The notes: generated by a model not told the origin, from the sequence alone. Numbered from the stretch's first letter, positions 1 to 9,169 are shown. The stretch: DNA of 64,000 nt from Acinetobacter kookii (GCF_900096895.1 NZ_FMYO01000001.1:806001-870000); one strand, 5' to 3'. Numbers and translations are program-made.

Positions 1-687
1 ATTGCCTAGTGCTGCAATACAGAACTCAATGTCACCGTGAATATTAAAAACCGGGACACAAAACGAGTTCACCCCTACCAACATATCGCCTGAAACAGTC
101 GCTGCGCCCTGTGACACAATGTCCTGTTTCATATTTAAAAATTCGTTCCAGTTTGCCGGATAAACCTGCACACCCTGTTTTTGTTTGTCCTGCCATTCAC
201 GTTCAAGTAAAGGCCGAACCACATTTTCTGGCATAAAACTCGCAAATGCGCGACCCGTTGCCGAATTGAGTAATGGCATGATTGAACCGACCCGCGTGAT
301 GACCGATACCGGCTGATCAGGTTCAATAAACTGCACAATCAATGGTCCTTGCGAAGTCCAGCGACTGATTTGCAAACCACAGTGAATTTCACGATGCAAA
401 GCCTGAATATAAGGCTGTGCTGCCTGAATCACATCGGTACGCTGAATGCATTGCAAGCCCAGCCGCCATGCCTGGTCACCCAATGCATAACGTCCATCTT
501 CAAGCTGCTTGGCATAATTCATCCGCACCAAACTCACCACATAGCGGTGCACTTTTGCCGGATGCATCGCCAATGCTTCAGCCAGTTCCTTCAGCATCAT
601 GGGATTGCGATGTGCAATTAAGGCATCCAGCACACCCAGGCCCACTTCCAAGGATTGCACACCGCCTTGTGTTTTTTCTTCAGACAT
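1..687 (-). CDS. IclR-family regulator, HmgR-like (3' end outside window)
   Basis: DNA-binding regulator that probably controls the divergent homogentisate operon. Reading back from the ATG at 685-687 gives 229 codons with no stop before the window edge, so the C-terminus is missing. The N-terminus (MSEEKTQGGVQSLEVGLGVL) leads into a winged-helix region containing LKELAEALAMHPAKVHRYV, typical of IclR proteins. The effector-binding part follows, with SATGRAFASFMPE and GDMLVGVNSFCVPVFN. The family's usual length is about 250-270 residues, so only a few dozen are absent. In Pseudomonas putida the IclR protein HmgR represses the homogentisate genes. The divergent position and the palindromes at 797-831 suggest the same role here, by inference. 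Confidence 0.88.
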   Translation of the reverse strand, partial: MSEEKTQGGVQSLEVGLGVLDALIAHRNPMMLKELAEALAMHPAKVHRYVVSLVRMNYAKQLEDGRYALGDQAWRLGLQCIQRTDVIQAAQPYIQALHREIHCGLQISRWTSQGPLIVQFIEPDQPVSVITRVGSIMPLLNSATGRAFASFMPENVVRPLLEREWQDKQKQGVQVYPANWNEFLNMKQDIVSQGAATVSGDMLVGVNSFCVPVFNIHGDIEFCIAALGN

Positions 688-796
688 TAGTCGACAACTC
701 TCATTTTGAATGGCGCCTATTCTACTCGAAGCCATCTGATTACCAAAAATCAAACCGCAGGAGAGCATCGAGAAATCTCAATTCAATTTATTAAAT

Positions 797-831
797 TTAC
801 GTAATACGTAATTAATTTATGTATTGCGTAA
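797..831. promoter_or_regulatory. Double palindrome, probable IclR operator
   Basis: TTACGTAATACGTAA at 797-811 is a perfect 7+1+7 palindrome. Five bases later TTATGTATTGCGTAA at 817-831 is a near copy, and the two together also form a larger inverted repeat. Centres are 20 bp apart, about two helical turns. The site lies between the divergent IclR gene and fahA, where a repressor of the operon and of its own gene would bind. Binding is inferred. Confidence 0.6.
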
Positions 832-1027
832 TTTATGAAAATCAGTATGATGAGATTAATCCCAAAAATCAATAGGTCTTGGACATCAGATTCATGATTT
901 TTTATAAAAATATTTAACTTATTGTTTTTAATATTTTTATATTTAATTTACGGACTGGTTTCAAGCCAATTTGAAACAAAAATTGATATCAGGGTTGCAT
1001 TGACCCCGGTGGTTTTACATAAGGAAC

Positions 1028-2314
1028 ATGGACATGACTCGCCAATTAAAATCGTTTATTGAGGTTGCTCAAGATTCAGATTTCCCTATCCAGAACTTAC
1101 CTTACGGCGTATTTAGCGAGACAGCTGAAGGCACACGTCGTATTGGCGTAGCCTTGGGTGAATGGGTGGTAGATCTTGCAGCATTGGAGGCGCACGGCTA
1201 TTTAGCCCTTCAGTCGGGTGAACAGTATTTCAATCAGCCCACCCTGAACAAATTTATTGATTCAGGAAAATCCAGCTGGTCTAAAGTACGCGCAGAATTA
1301 CAAAAGCTATTGTCTGCAGACAATGCTGAATTACGTGACAACAGCGCACTTCGTGAACAGGTGTTCTTTAAGCAGGCCAATGTGACCTTGCATTTACCGG
1401 TACATGTTCCAGGCTATACCGATTTCTATTCTTCTAAAGAACATGCAACGAACGTGGGCTGCATGTTCCGTGATCCTAAAAATGCCCTGCTGGCCAACTG
1501 GTCCGAACTTCCTGTGGGTTATAACGGCCGTGCCAGCTCTGTAATTGTCAGCGGTACAGACATTGTGCGCCCTTCCGGTCAGATCAAGTTGCCAAATGAA
1601 GAACGTCCGCAATTTTCAGCGTGCCGCAAGCTCGATTTTGAACTCGAAACCGGTTTTATCATTGGCAAACAAAATCAATTGGGTCAGCCCATTACCGTTG
1701 AAAATGCATGGGATCATATCTTCGGTATGGTGCTGTTCAATGACTGGTCAGCACGTGACTTGCAACAGTGGGAATACGTGCCACTCGGTCCGTTCAACTC
1801 CAAAACCTTTGCCTCTTCCATTTCGCCATGGATTGTCACCTTAGAAGCGCTGGAACCCTTTAAAACAAGTTCGCCTGTTCAAGAACCTCAGCCATTGGCT
1901 TACTTACGTGAAGACCATTCAGCAAACAGCTACGACATTCAGCTGTCTGTGGAAATTCAAGCTGAGCAGGCAGCACAGGCTGATGTCATTTGTGAAACCA
2001 ATTTTAAATACATGTACTGGTCAATGGCGCAGCAATTGGCGCATCACACCATTGCTGGCTGTAATGTACAGGTCGGTGATTTAATGGGTTCAGGGACCAT
2101 TTCCGGCCCGACCCCCGATTCTTATGGATCATTACTGGAAATTACCTGGAATGCGACCAAACCCTTAACGCTGAGCAATGGCGAACAGCGTACCTTTATT
2201 CAGGATGGCGACACCGTGATTATGAAAGGTCACTGTGAAAAAGACGGTTTACGCATTGGCTTTGGCGAAGTCAGCGGCAAAATTTTACCTGCACTTCAGT
2301 TTGATTTTCAGTAA
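1028..2314 (+). CDS. fahA: Fumarylacetoacetase
   Basis: Hydrolyses fumarylacetoacetate to fumarate and acetoacetate, the last step of tyrosine/homogentisate breakdown in the cytoplasm. The 428-residue length is normal for the family. The active-site segment DFYSSKEHATNVGCMFRD carries the metal-binding Asp and the general-base His. NDWSARDLQQWEYVPLGPF and GSGTISGP are the other conserved catalytic blocks. First gene of a tight operon: maiA starts 17 bases after its stop. The start at 1028 follows AAGGAAC; a second ATG lies two codons downstream (1034). Assignment is firm. Confidence 0.96.
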   Translation: MDMTRQLKSFIEVAQDSDFPIQNLPYGVFSETAEGTRRIGVALGEWVVDLAALEAHGYLALQSGEQYFNQPTLNKFIDSGKSSWSKVRAELQKLLSADNAELRDNSALREQVFFKQANVTLHLPVHVPGYTDFYSSKEHATNVGCMFRDPKNALLANWSELPVGYNGRASSVIVSGTDIVRPSGQIKLPNEERPQFSACRKLDFELETGFIIGKQNQLGQPITVENAWDHIFGMVLFNDWSARDLQQWEYVPLGPFNSKTFASSISPWIVTLEALEPFKTSSPVQEPQPLAYLREDHSANSYDIQLSVEIQAEQAAQADVICETNFKYMYWSMAQQLAHHTIAGCNVQVGDLMGSGTISGPTPDSYGSLLEITWNATKPLTLSNGEQRTFIQDGDTVIMKGHCEKDGLRIGFGEVSGKILPALQFDFQ

Positions 2315-2331
2315 TTCCGGGGATCAAAGCG

Positions 2332-2970
2332 ATGCAACTGTATACCTATTTTCGTAGCTCGGCGGCCTATCGTGTCCGCATTGCGCTGAATTTAAAAGGC
2401 TTAAATGCCGATTATATTCCTGTGCATTTGCTCAACAACGGCGGTGAACAACATAGCGATGCCTATAAAGCGGTCAATCCATCTGAACTGGTTCCAAGCC
2501 TGGTCGATAATGAATTTCAGCTCAGTCAATCGTTGAGCATTTTGGAATATCTGGAAGAACGGTATCCCGAGACAGCACTGCTTCCTCAAGATATTCAGCA
2601 ACGTGCCTTGGTGCGTGCATTCAGTCTCGCGATTGCCTGTGACATTCATCCCCTAAACAACCTGCGTGTACTGCAATATCTGTCAGGCACACTGGAGGTA
2701 TCGGATGAGCAAAAAAATACCTGGTATCGCCACTGGGTGGACACTGGTTTTAAAACTTTGGAAGCCTTGCTGCACAGCTCCAATGGCCGTTTCTGCTTTG
2801 GCGATCAGCCCACATTTGCCGACTGCTGCCTGATTCCACAAGTCTATAACGCCTTACGTTTTAATGTGGATATCACAGCTTATCCCAAAATTGCATCTAT
2901 TTATCAGCATTGCAACACTCTTGCAGCATTTCAACAGGCTGCCCCAGAAGCACAGCAAGAAGCGGCTTAA
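2332..2970 (+). CDS. maiA: Maleylacetoacetate isomerase (zeta-class GST)
   Basis: Glutathione-dependent isomerase turning maleylacetoacetate into fumarylacetoacetate, the substrate of the preceding gene's product. At 212 residues it has the length of zeta-class glutathione transferases. The N-terminal YFRSSAAYRVRIALNLKG corresponds to the zeta signature (usually SSCSWRVRIAL). The Cys of the classical motif is replaced by Ala while both serines are kept. NPSELVPSLVD and LSQSLSILEYLEERYP form the glutathione-binding thioredoxin fold. It sits between fahA and the VOC gene with short gaps, so it is probably co-transcribed. Confidence 0.94.
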   Translation: MQLYTYFRSSAAYRVRIALNLKGLNADYIPVHLLNNGGEQHSDAYKAVNPSELVPSLVDNEFQLSQSLSILEYLEERYPETALLPQDIQQRALVRAFSLAIACDIHPLNNLRVLQYLSGTLEVSDEQKNTWYRHWVDTGFKTLEALLHSSNGRFCFGDQPTFADCCLIPQVYNALRFNVDITAYPKIASIYQHCNTLAAFQQAAPEAQQEAA

Positions 2971-2992
2971 TTTCAAGAAAAGGACATTCAAA

Positions 2993-3568
2993 ATGGCAAT
3001 ACAAATTGAAAAAATTCACCACGTTGCATACCGTTGCAAAGATGCAAAAGAAACGGTGGACTGGTACAAAAAAAATCTGAACATGAACTTTATTTTGGCA
3101 TTTGCCGAAGATCATGTGCCATCGACCAAAGCCTTTGATCCCTATATGCATTTATTTTTAGATGCAGGCAACGGTAACGTTCTGGCATTTTTTGAGCTGC
3201 CTACTCAGCCTGAAATGGGTCGCGATGAAAACACGCCAAAATGGGTTCAGCATATTGCTTTAAAAGTCAAAGACCGTGCCGCACTCATTGAAGCCAAAGC
3301 ACATCTGGAAGCCAATGGCGTGGATGTTTTGGGCATTACCAACCACGGAATTTTCCATTCCATTTACTTCTTCGATCCAAACGGTCACCGCCTGGAACTC
3401 ACTTATGACGACGAAAAAGCGCCTGAAAAAATTGCCATGATTAGCGAAGAAATGAAAGAAGAAATGCTGGCTGAATGGTCGCAGACCAAACGTGCCCCGC
3501 ACCATACGCATTTCCTGCATGCAGATGAATTGGAAAACAATTCTGCACAAGCCAAAGTTGATCATTGA
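2993..3568 (+). CDS. VOC-fold protein with extradiol-dioxygenase-like signature
   Basis: A 191-residue protein of the vicinal-oxygen-chelate superfamily, in the middle of the homogentisate operon. The start at 2993 follows AAGGACA; an in-frame upstream ATG lies deep inside maiA and was not used. Likely metal ligands are H10 (IHHVAYR), H87 (VQHIALKV) and E135 (RLELTY). Between them, T116-N-H118, then I124-Y125, D128-P129, G131 and E135 fit the extradiol ring-cleavage signature as I remember it. Databases would probably call it a glyoxalase-like protein. No cupin-type HmgA is present in the window, so a ring-cleavage role in this pathway is possible but unproven. It is far too short to be 4-hydroxyphenylpyruvate dioxygenase. 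Confidence 0.85.
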   Translation: MAIQIEKIHHVAYRCKDAKETVDWYKKNLNMNFILAFAEDHVPSTKAFDPYMHLFLDAGNGNVLAFFELPTQPEMGRDENTPKWVQHIALKVKDRAALIEAKAHLEANGVDVLGITNHGIFHSIYFFDPNGHRLELTYDDEKAPEKIAMISEEMKEEMLAEWSQTKRAPHHTHFLHADELENNSAQAKVDH

Positions 3569-3585
3569 TTAAAAGGATAAATCGG

Positions 3586-4287
3586 ATGAATAAATGGGTT
3601 GCAAGTGCAGCAGAAGCCCTGGATGGCATTGTTGCAGACGGTCAAACCGTTGCAGTGGGTGGTTTTGGCTTATGTGGTATTCCTGAAGCATTAATTGATG
3701 CCTTAAAAGACGCTGGGGTTAAGAATCTGACCTGTATTTCCAATAATGCCGGCGTTGATGACTTTGGTTTAGGCAAATTGATGCAAACCAAACAAATTAA
3801 AAAAATGATTTCATCTTACGTGGGTGAAAACAAGGAATTTGAACGTCAATACTTAAGCGGCGAGCTGGAAGTAGAACTCACCCCTCAAGGCACACTAGCC
3901 GAAAAATTACGTTCAGGCGGTGCTGGCATTCCTGCATTTTACACCCGTACAGGTGTCGGCACTTTAATTGCCGAGGGCAAGGAAAGCCGCATATTTGAGG
4001 GTCAGGAATATATTCTTGAAGATACCTTAACTGCCGATGTGGCCTTGGTCAAAGCCTATAAAGCCGATAAAGCCGGTAATTTAGTGTTCCGGAAAACGGC
4101 ACGCAACTTTAACCCTGAATGTGCTGTGGCTGGAAAATTCACTGTGGTTGAAGTGGAACAGATTGTGGAGATTGGTGAGATCGATCCTGATGAGACCCAT
4201 CTTCCGGGTATTTATGTAAACCGTATCATCGTCAATGCAACACCTGAAAAGCGCATTGAACAAATGACGTTAAAGGCGGAGGCTTAA
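3586..4287 (+). CDS. scoA: 3-oxoacid CoA-transferase subunit A
   Basis: Alpha subunit of succinyl-CoA:3-oxoacid CoA-transferase, which would activate the acetoacetate released by FahA to acetoacetyl-CoA. The 233 residues from ATG 3586 match the family length. That start has AAAAGGA just upstream, whereas a TTG at 3565 overlaps the previous stop and lacks a site. Conserved blocks are [19 protein letters not shown] near the N-terminus, the central [19 protein letters not shown], and [20 protein letters not shown]. The B subunit follows after three bases. A role in ketone-body use outside tyrosine breakdown is also possible. Confidence 0.93.
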   Translation: MNKWVASAAEALDGIVADGQTVAVGGFGLCGIPEALIDALKDAGVKNLTCISNNAGVDDFGLGKLMQTKQIKKMISSYVGENKEFERQYLSGELEVELTPQGTLAEKLRSGGAGIPAFYTRTGVGTLIAEGKESRIFEGQEYILEDTLTADVALVKAYKADKAGNLVFRKTARNFNPECAVAGKFTVVEVEQIVEIGEIDPDETHLPGIYVNRIIVNATPEKRIEQMTLKAEA

Positions 4288-4290
4288 ATC

Positions 4291-4941
4291 ATGGCTTGGA
4301 CACGCAATGAAATGGCACAGCGCGCTGCGCTTGAGCTTGAAGATGGCTTCTATGTGAACTTAGGCATTGGGCTGCCGACACTGGTTGCCAATTATATTCC
4401 TGAAAATATCAACGTCTGGCTACAGTCTGAAAATGGCTTGTTGGGTATTGACGAGTTCCCGACTGCAGAAACCGTTGACCCCGATCTGATCAATGCCGGC
4501 AAGCAGACCGTGACCGCACGACAGGGTGCGGCGTTTTTCTCAAGTTCAGAATCTTTTGCCATGATTCGCGGCGGACACGTGAACATTGCCATTTTAGGAG
4601 CAATGGAAGTTTCGGAACGCGGCGATTTGGCCAACTGGATGATTCCAGGCAAAAAAGTCAAAGGGATGGGCGGTGCGATGGATCTGGTTGCCGGCGTGCA
4701 AAAAGTGGTGGTACTGATGGAACACAGCGCAAAAGACGGTAGCCCGAAAATCGTTAAAAATTGTGCCCTGCCCCTGACAGGTCAAGGCGTCGTGAACCGT
4801 GTCATCACTGAACTTGGCATGATGGACATCACTTCTGAAGGCGTAAAACTGGTTGAACTTGCTCAAGATGTCACGCTTGAACAGATTCAGGCAGCATCAG
4901 GGGTCGATCTGGTTATCCCCTCAGATGTGGTGGCAGCGTAA
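4291..4941 (+). CDS. scoB: 3-oxoacid CoA-transferase subunit B
   Basis: Beta subunit of the CoA-transferase, 216 residues. [16 protein letters not shown] near residue 25 and SENGLLGID near residue 47 are the conserved blocks; the Glu in SENG is the residue that forms the acyl-CoA thioester intermediate in this family. [28 protein letters not shown] and [11 protein letters not shown] are also typical. It is separated from scoA by three bases and followed directly by a strong terminator, so it closes the fahA-maiA-VOC-scoAB transcription unit. Confidence 0.94.
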   Translation: MAWTRNEMAQRAALELEDGFYVNLGIGLPTLVANYIPENINVWLQSENGLLGIDEFPTAETVDPDLINAGKQTVTARQGAAFFSSSESFAMIRGGHVNIAILGAMEVSERGDLANWMIPGKKVKGMGGAMDLVAGVQKVVVLMEHSAKDGSPKIVKNCALPLTGQGVVNRVITELGMMDITSEGVKLVELAQDVTLEQIQAASGVDLVIPSDVVAA

Positions 4942-4954
4942 ATTTTTCATGAAA

Positions 4955-4977
4955 AAAGCAGCTTCGGCTGCTTTGCT
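4955..4977 (+). terminator. Operon terminator after scoB
   Basis: AAAGCAGC-TTCG-GCTGCTTT forms a perfect 8-bp stem with a stable TTCG tetraloop 13 bases past the scoB stop. The U-tail is short. It marks the end of the homogentisate operon. Confidence 0.75.
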
Positions 4978-5164
4978 CTGTGCTGAAAATACAGAAGACT
5001 TTAATTTTGCAGCGTCTAATCAGGCAACCGGTAAAAGTTTTCTCATAAAAGTCTTCTCATATTTAATTGGGTTTTTAAATATGGTTCTTTTCAGCATGCT
5101 TTACGTTGATCCATCCAACGCAGCGGTTACCACTTGAAAGCGTGATCAGGCTTCCACGCACATC

Positions 5165-5650
5165 TCAACCACGAAATGCCGCTTCTATTGCAGCAATGTC
5201 AATTTTTCTCATCGTCATCATGGCATCAAATGCACGTTTGGCGGCTGCACGGTCGGGGCTAGTGTATGCCTTGGTTAGGGCAATCGGCGTAATCTGCCAG
5301 GAGATGCCCCATTTATCTTTACACCAGCCGCATTCGCTCTCCTGACCGCCATTGCCAACAATCGCATTCCAGTAGCGATCCGTTTCCTCCTGATTCTCGG
5401 TCGCCACCTGAAATGAGAACGCTTCGTTGTGCTGAAACACGGGGCCACCATTCAGCCCGAGGCAGGCAATGCCAAGTACAGTAAACTCCACAGTTAAAAT
5501 ATCTCCTTCCTTCCCTGACGGATAATTTCCAGGTGCATGGTGTACCGCACCGACCGATGAATCTGGAAAGGTCTCGGCATAAAATCTTGCAGCGCCTTCA
5601 GCGTCATTGTTGTACCACAGGCATATGGTATTCTTTGCTATATTCATCAT
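5165..5650 (-). CDS. PhnB/YjdN-like VOC-family protein
   Basis: A 161-residue VOC-superfamily protein of the PhnB/YjdN type, often mislabelled 3-demethylubiquinone methyltransferase domain protein. It opens with NTICLWYNNDAEGAARFYAETFPDSSVG, the usual first beta-alpha unit. GDILTVEFTVLGIACLGLNGGP and ECGWCKDKWGISWQITP follow, and it ends in IDIAAIEAAFRG, a common tail of this group. Two consecutive ATGs make the exact start uncertain by one codon. The gene stands alone and convergent to the scoB operon. The substrate is not predictable from sequence. Confidence 0.87.
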   Translation of the reverse strand: MMNIAKNTICLWYNNDAEGAARFYAETFPDSSVGAVHHAPGNYPSGKEGDILTVEFTVLGIACLGLNGGPVFQHNEAFSFQVATENQEETDRYWNAIVGNGGQESECGWCKDKWGISWQITPIALTKAYTSPDRAAAKRAFDAMMTMRKIDIAAIEAAFRG

Positions 5651-6633
5651 TTCACCTCTTTATAAAGAATGCGGCTTATGTGATTCGGAATGACTAGCAC
5701 GCGTTCCCCATATTGGTTTAAATATTTTGTTCAATACCGTTTCTATATTTGACCAAAAAATGAAATAGACCTATTTCATAATTGTATTTTTATTAGACTT
5801 CTTTCATAAATCATTTTAAAAACTAAAATTGTTCGTAAAGCTGAAAATGAAAATGATTCAATTCATTTTTTACCAAAGAAATTTGAGTCTTGACTTGGAA
5901 GAATTCTGGGATAATTTAATGATTGCGACTTTTATTAAATACCGATTTAGAGTTCAACCTAATCTGCATAATATTTTGAACATCTAAATCCTTATTTTCA
6001 TTCATGAACACCGCATTAGACTTAAGTAGTAAAAGATAGAGCATATTTACACAGGAATTGATTAACGTAGGCTTTTTGATAGTTTTTTTTGATGCTGCCA
6101 TGCTTAGAAAAATAGCTAAAATTACTCCATCTGGGCGATTGAGTCTGATTTAAAAATAAACGATTTATCAAAAGAAACAAAAAATGTACCGCTGAACTTC
6201 TCCATAACCGCATTCGGACTTGCCTAAAGGGTCAGGATGGCTGATCGCGATGCATGCTCAGATCAATACATGACAGTATTTCAAGGATTTTTCACCGCTA
6301 TGGGCTTACTTTCTTTGCGATCAATAACATACAAACAAGAACTCTACATCCAGTGGTTGCCGTAGTTGAATCACGGTTATTCATAGTCAATGGCGCGATA
6401 TAGCCCAACAAAATGCGACATGCTAAGTCCATCCCGATCGAGTTGATGCTAAACAGGACATTATTGGTTTTTTGTCCCCTCTTAGATTCGAGGTCCTTAG
6501 CTTGAGTAAAGTCCAGAATCGCGTTGTGCAGCGCCAAGTACCCATTTCAAGTGCCCATTTAAGGCAAATACACTTTCCAGATCAAACGTCACTTTAAGCT
6601 TGATGCAGTGCGGCTTTTCACATCAACGCCTTA
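5651..6633. other. AT-rich region without an intact gene
   Basis: About one kilobase of low-complexity, AT-rich sequence between the PhnB-like gene and the LysR remnant. Several short open frames exist on the minus strand but they have no plausible ribosome-binding sites and I recognise no family in them. Together with the remnant downstream, this looks like degraded coding DNA, perhaps the rest of the lost regulator. I could not place any specific function here. Confidence 0.5.
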
Positions 6634-6714
6634 TCCCAATCTTTGTTTTATGGACTGAGAGAAGTTCAATTCTTCAGCAACGATTATAAAGTCATGCAGT
6701 CGCCATAATTTTAT
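6634..6714 (-). pseudogene. Remnant of a LysR-type regulator, HcaR-like N-terminus
   Basis: Read on the minus strand, 6714 downwards gives IKLWRLHDFIIVAEELNFSQ and then a few more residues to a stop at 6631. This lines up with the start of LysR regulators such as HcaR (MELRHLRYFVAVAQALNFT). The expected ATG is ATA, and the frame breaks where the recognition helix should begin. It lies divergent from hcaE, exactly where hcaR sits relative to hcaE in E. coli. I infer a dead hca regulator; the similarity is short, so this is moderately sure. Confidence 0.55.
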
Positions 6715-6785
6715 ATAATTGACCCGTCGATTAATAAAAACATCACACCCAAAAAAAATAAATAAGCCCAGATTAAATACAAGTA

Positions 6786-7102
6786 TTTTAGTAGGAATTA
6801 CAACTTTAACCATCATTTTAAAATACAAAAATTAAAATAAAATCAAACCTTAAAAACACTAGTAATTTAGTAGGAATTACCCCTGAAGAATAATTAACAA
6901 GCAGATCAAAAAGAATAAACTAATTTAAACTAAATGTTTAAAAATAAACAATATAATTAAAAAATAATTTCATTTAAATAAAATTCATTAAAATAAAATA
7001 ACACATTTTAAATACCAGTAATTTAGTCGGAATTAATATAAAAAAAACACCCCGATTAAAATAAAAAATAAATCAAAATCACGACCAATTTAATAGGAAT
7101 TA
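6786..7102 (+). repeat. Degenerate direct-repeat array upstream of hcaE
   Basis: Four copies of a core like TTTAGTAGGAATTA end at 6800, 6879, 7035 (GTCGG variant) and 7102 (ATAGG variant). Core-to-core distances are 79, 156 (twice 78) and 67 bases. Stretches beginning ATTAAAATAAAA recur between the cores, so this looks like about five decayed tandem units of 67-79 bp with one core lost. It fills the region between the LysR remnant and the hcaE promoter. Whether it is regulatory or simply decayed satellite DNA cannot be told from sequence. Confidence 0.65.
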
Positions 7103-7166
7103 AACCACCGACAATAATCCATTTAATATCTCAATTAAAATAAAAAATATATTTCATCAAAATCCC

Positions 7167-7191
7167 CTTTGCTTCCATCATCGTTGCAAAG
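7167..7191. promoter_or_regulatory. CTTTGC/GCAAAG inverted repeat in hcaE leader
   Basis: CTTTGC at 7167-7172 and GCAAAG at 7186-7191 form an inverted repeat 48-72 bases before the hcaE start. A further CTTTG follows near 7203. The position suits a regulator site or promoter overlap, but I cannot assign a protein. The hcaE ribosome-binding site CAGGAGA is at about 7224-7231. Confidence 0.3.
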
Positions 7192-7238
7192 TTTGAATCT
7201 ATGACTTTGTACCTAGACGGGTCACAGGAGAAGTTTTC

Positions 7239-8606
7239 ATGAATGGAAAAATTGATGTGTGCGAAATCGACGCTTTGGTCGATGCACAAAATGGACGTAT
7301 TACCCCAGCGATCTATACCGATCCTGGTCTTTATGAGCTGGAACTTGAACGTGTCTTCGGCCGTACATGGTTATTCCTTTGCCATGAAAGCCAAATTCCA
7401 AAAGCGGGCGACTTTTTCAATACCTATATGGGCGAAGACCCGATTATCGTGGCACGCCAAAAAGACGGTTCAATCAAAGCATTTTTAAATCAATGCCGTC
7501 ACCGTGCGATGCGTGTCAGCTTTGCAGACTGCGGTAATACCCGTGCCTTTACCTGTCCGTACCATGGTTGGTCCTATGGCGTCGATGGTTCACTGAAAGA
7601 CATTCCATTAGAAGACCGTGCTTACCCACAAGGTGCCTGCAAAGAAAAATGGGGCCTACTCGAAGTCAACCGTGTTGAAACTTATAAAGGCCTCGTTTTC
7701 GGATGTTGGGATGAAACCACACCTGACCTGATCGACTACATGGGCGATATGGCATGGTACTTAGACGGTGTGCTGGATCGTCGTGAGGGCGGTACCTGTA
7801 TCGTGGGTGGCGTACATAAATGGGAAATTGAATGTAACTGGAAATTTGCAGCGGAACAGTTCGCCTCTGACCAATACCATGCCCTGTTCTCACACGCATC
7901 TGCGGTACAAGTACTTGGTGCAAAACCGGATGATGAATCGACCAAAACCTTAGGTAAAGAACAGACGCCTCGCCCTGTGTGGGAAACTGCCAAAGATGCC
8001 TTGCAATTCGGTTCTAAAGGTCACGGTTCAGGCTTCTTCTTTACTGAAAAACCCGATGCAAACGTGTGGGTCGATGGTGAAGTTGCCAACTATTTCCGTG
8101 AAACCTATGAAGAAGTGAAAGAACGTTTAGGTGAAATCCGTGCCTTACGTCTTGCCGGTCACAACACCATGTTCCCAACGCTGTCTTGGTTAAATGGTAC
8201 CGCGACGCTTCGTGTCTGGCATCCACGTGGACCAAACAAAACTGAGGTTTGGGCATTCTGTATCTGCGATGCGGATGCACCACAAGACGTAAAAGATGCA
8301 TTCGAACGTTCTGCAACACGTGCTTTTGGCCCTGCCGGTTTCCTTGAGCAAGATGACTCTGAAAACTGGGTAGAAATCCAGAAAGTACTACGTGGCTATA
8401 AAGCAAGAAACAGCAAGTTGATTGTTGAAATGGGTAAAGGTACTGAGAAAGTCCGTGAAGACGGTGTGCCCGGGATCACCAGCTATATTTTCTCTGAAAC
8501 AGCCGCACGTGGTTTCTATCGTCGTTGGGCAGATCTTCTGATTCATAAAGAATGGGAAGACGTTGAAAAAGCAACTGAAGCATATGAGAAGGAGCTTGTG
8601 AAATGA
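7239..8606 (+). CDS. hcaE: 3-phenylpropionate/cinnamate dioxygenase, large subunit
   Basis: Rieske-type catalytic subunit that adds both atoms of O2 to the ring of 3-phenylpropionate or cinnamate, giving a cis-dihydrodiol. At 455 residues it nearly equals E. coli HcaE (453) and matches it over long blocks as I recall that sequence. The Rieske ligands lie in [14 protein letters not shown] and [12 protein letters not shown] (C-x-H ... C-x2-H). The mononuclear-iron region is [40 protein letters not shown] is another diagnostic block. The start follows CAGGAGA. It overlaps hcaF by four bases. It needs a ferredoxin (HcaC) and a reductase (HcaD), neither intact here. Confidence 0.93.
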   Translation: MNGKIDVCEIDALVDAQNGRITPAIYTDPGLYELELERVFGRTWLFLCHESQIPKAGDFFNTYMGEDPIIVARQKDGSIKAFLNQCRHRAMRVSFADCGNTRAFTCPYHGWSYGVDGSLKDIPLEDRAYPQGACKEKWGLLEVNRVETYKGLVFGCWDETTPDLIDYMGDMAWYLDGVLDRREGGTCIVGGVHKWEIECNWKFAAEQFASDQYHALFSHASAVQVLGAKPDDESTKTLGKEQTPRPVWETAKDALQFGSKGHGSGFFFTEKPDANVWVDGEVANYFRETYEEVKERLGEIRALRLAGHNTMFPTLSWLNGTATLRVWHPRGPNKTEVWAFCICDADAPQDVKDAFERSATRAFGPAGFLEQDDSENWVEIQKVLRGYKARNSKLIVEMGKGTEKVREDGVPGITSYIFSETAARGFYRRWADLLIHKEWEDVEKATEAYEKELVK

Positions 8607-9121
8607 GCCAAGTGAGCCTAGAACTTCATTACCAAATTAGCCAGTTCCTGTATCGTGAAGCGAAACTGCTGGATGACTGGAAATTCCGCGAATGGTTAGA
8701 CCTCTTAGCTGAAGATATTTCCTATACCCTGCGGACTACGCCAAATGCTCAAACCCGTGACCGTCGTCGTTCTGTTGAACCACCCACAACCTGGGTATTT
8801 AACGACAATAAATTCCTGTTGGAACGTCGTGTGGCACGCCTTGAAACAGGTATGGCTTGGGCTGAAGAGCCTCCATCACGTACCACGCACATGGTCTCTA
8901 ACGTGATTGTGGAGCCGACTGAAGTTGAAGGCGAATACGATGTGTATGTGACTTACCTGCTCTATCGCTCACAGAAGGAAAAAGACGTGGTGATTTACTG
9001 TGGTAAACGTCATGACAAGATCCGCAAAGTGGAAGGCGGTTTAGGTTTCCAAATCTTTAACCGCAAGATCACCCTCGATCAGGTGACCTATACTTCACAT
9101 AACTTAAGCGTGTTCTTCTAA
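8603..9121 (+). CDS. hcaF: 3-phenylpropionate/cinnamate dioxygenase, small subunit
   Basis: Beta subunit of the ring-hydroxylating dioxygenase, structural partner of HcaE in the hexamer. It has exactly the 172 residues of E. coli HcaF. Shared blocks include [16 protein letters not shown] near residue 20, [40 protein letters not shown] and the C-terminal TSHNLSVFF. The start ATG overlaps the hcaE stop as ATGA, implying translational coupling. The normal next gene, hcaC, is absent; an intrinsic-terminator-like hairpin follows instead. Confidence 0.93.
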   Translation: MSQVSLELHYQISQFLYREAKLLDDWKFREWLDLLAEDISYTLRTTPNAQTRDRRRSVEPPTTWVFNDNKFLLERRVARLETGMAWAEEPPSRTTHMVSNVIVEPTEVEGEYDVYVTYLLYRSQKEKDVVIYCGKRHDKIRKVEGGLGFQIFNRKITLDQVTYTSHNLSVFF

Positions 9122-9130
9122 GAACGGATC

Positions 9131-9157
9131 GGCAGCCGAATATGGCTGCCTTTTTTT
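9131..9157 (+). terminator. Intercistronic terminator-like hairpin between hcaF and mhpB
   Basis: GGCAGCC (9131-9137) pairs with GGCTGCC (9144-9150) and is followed at once by seven T. This is the full form of a Rho-independent terminator, ten bases after the hcaF stop. The ribosome-binding site of mhpB (CAGGAGC) begins directly after it, so it may attenuate transcription into mhpB. Confidence 0.75.
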
Positions 9158-9169
9158 CAGGAGCTTCTC

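Noticed and set aside
2864..2992. Longer N-terminus for the VOC protein starting inside maiA
   Set aside because: The extra 43 residues overlap maiA in another frame and have no family character; ATG 2993 has a good ribosome-binding site AAGGACA.
6022..6537. Transposase or other gene remnants on the minus strand
   Set aside because: I tried all frames and could not recognise any protein family; left as an unassigned AT-rich region.
7239..8606. Assignment as benzoate or anthranilate dioxygenase large subunit (benA/antA)
   Set aside because: Block-by-block agreement with HcaE, an HcaF-length beta subunit with HcaF motifs, and mhpB next door favour phenylpropionate dioxygenase.
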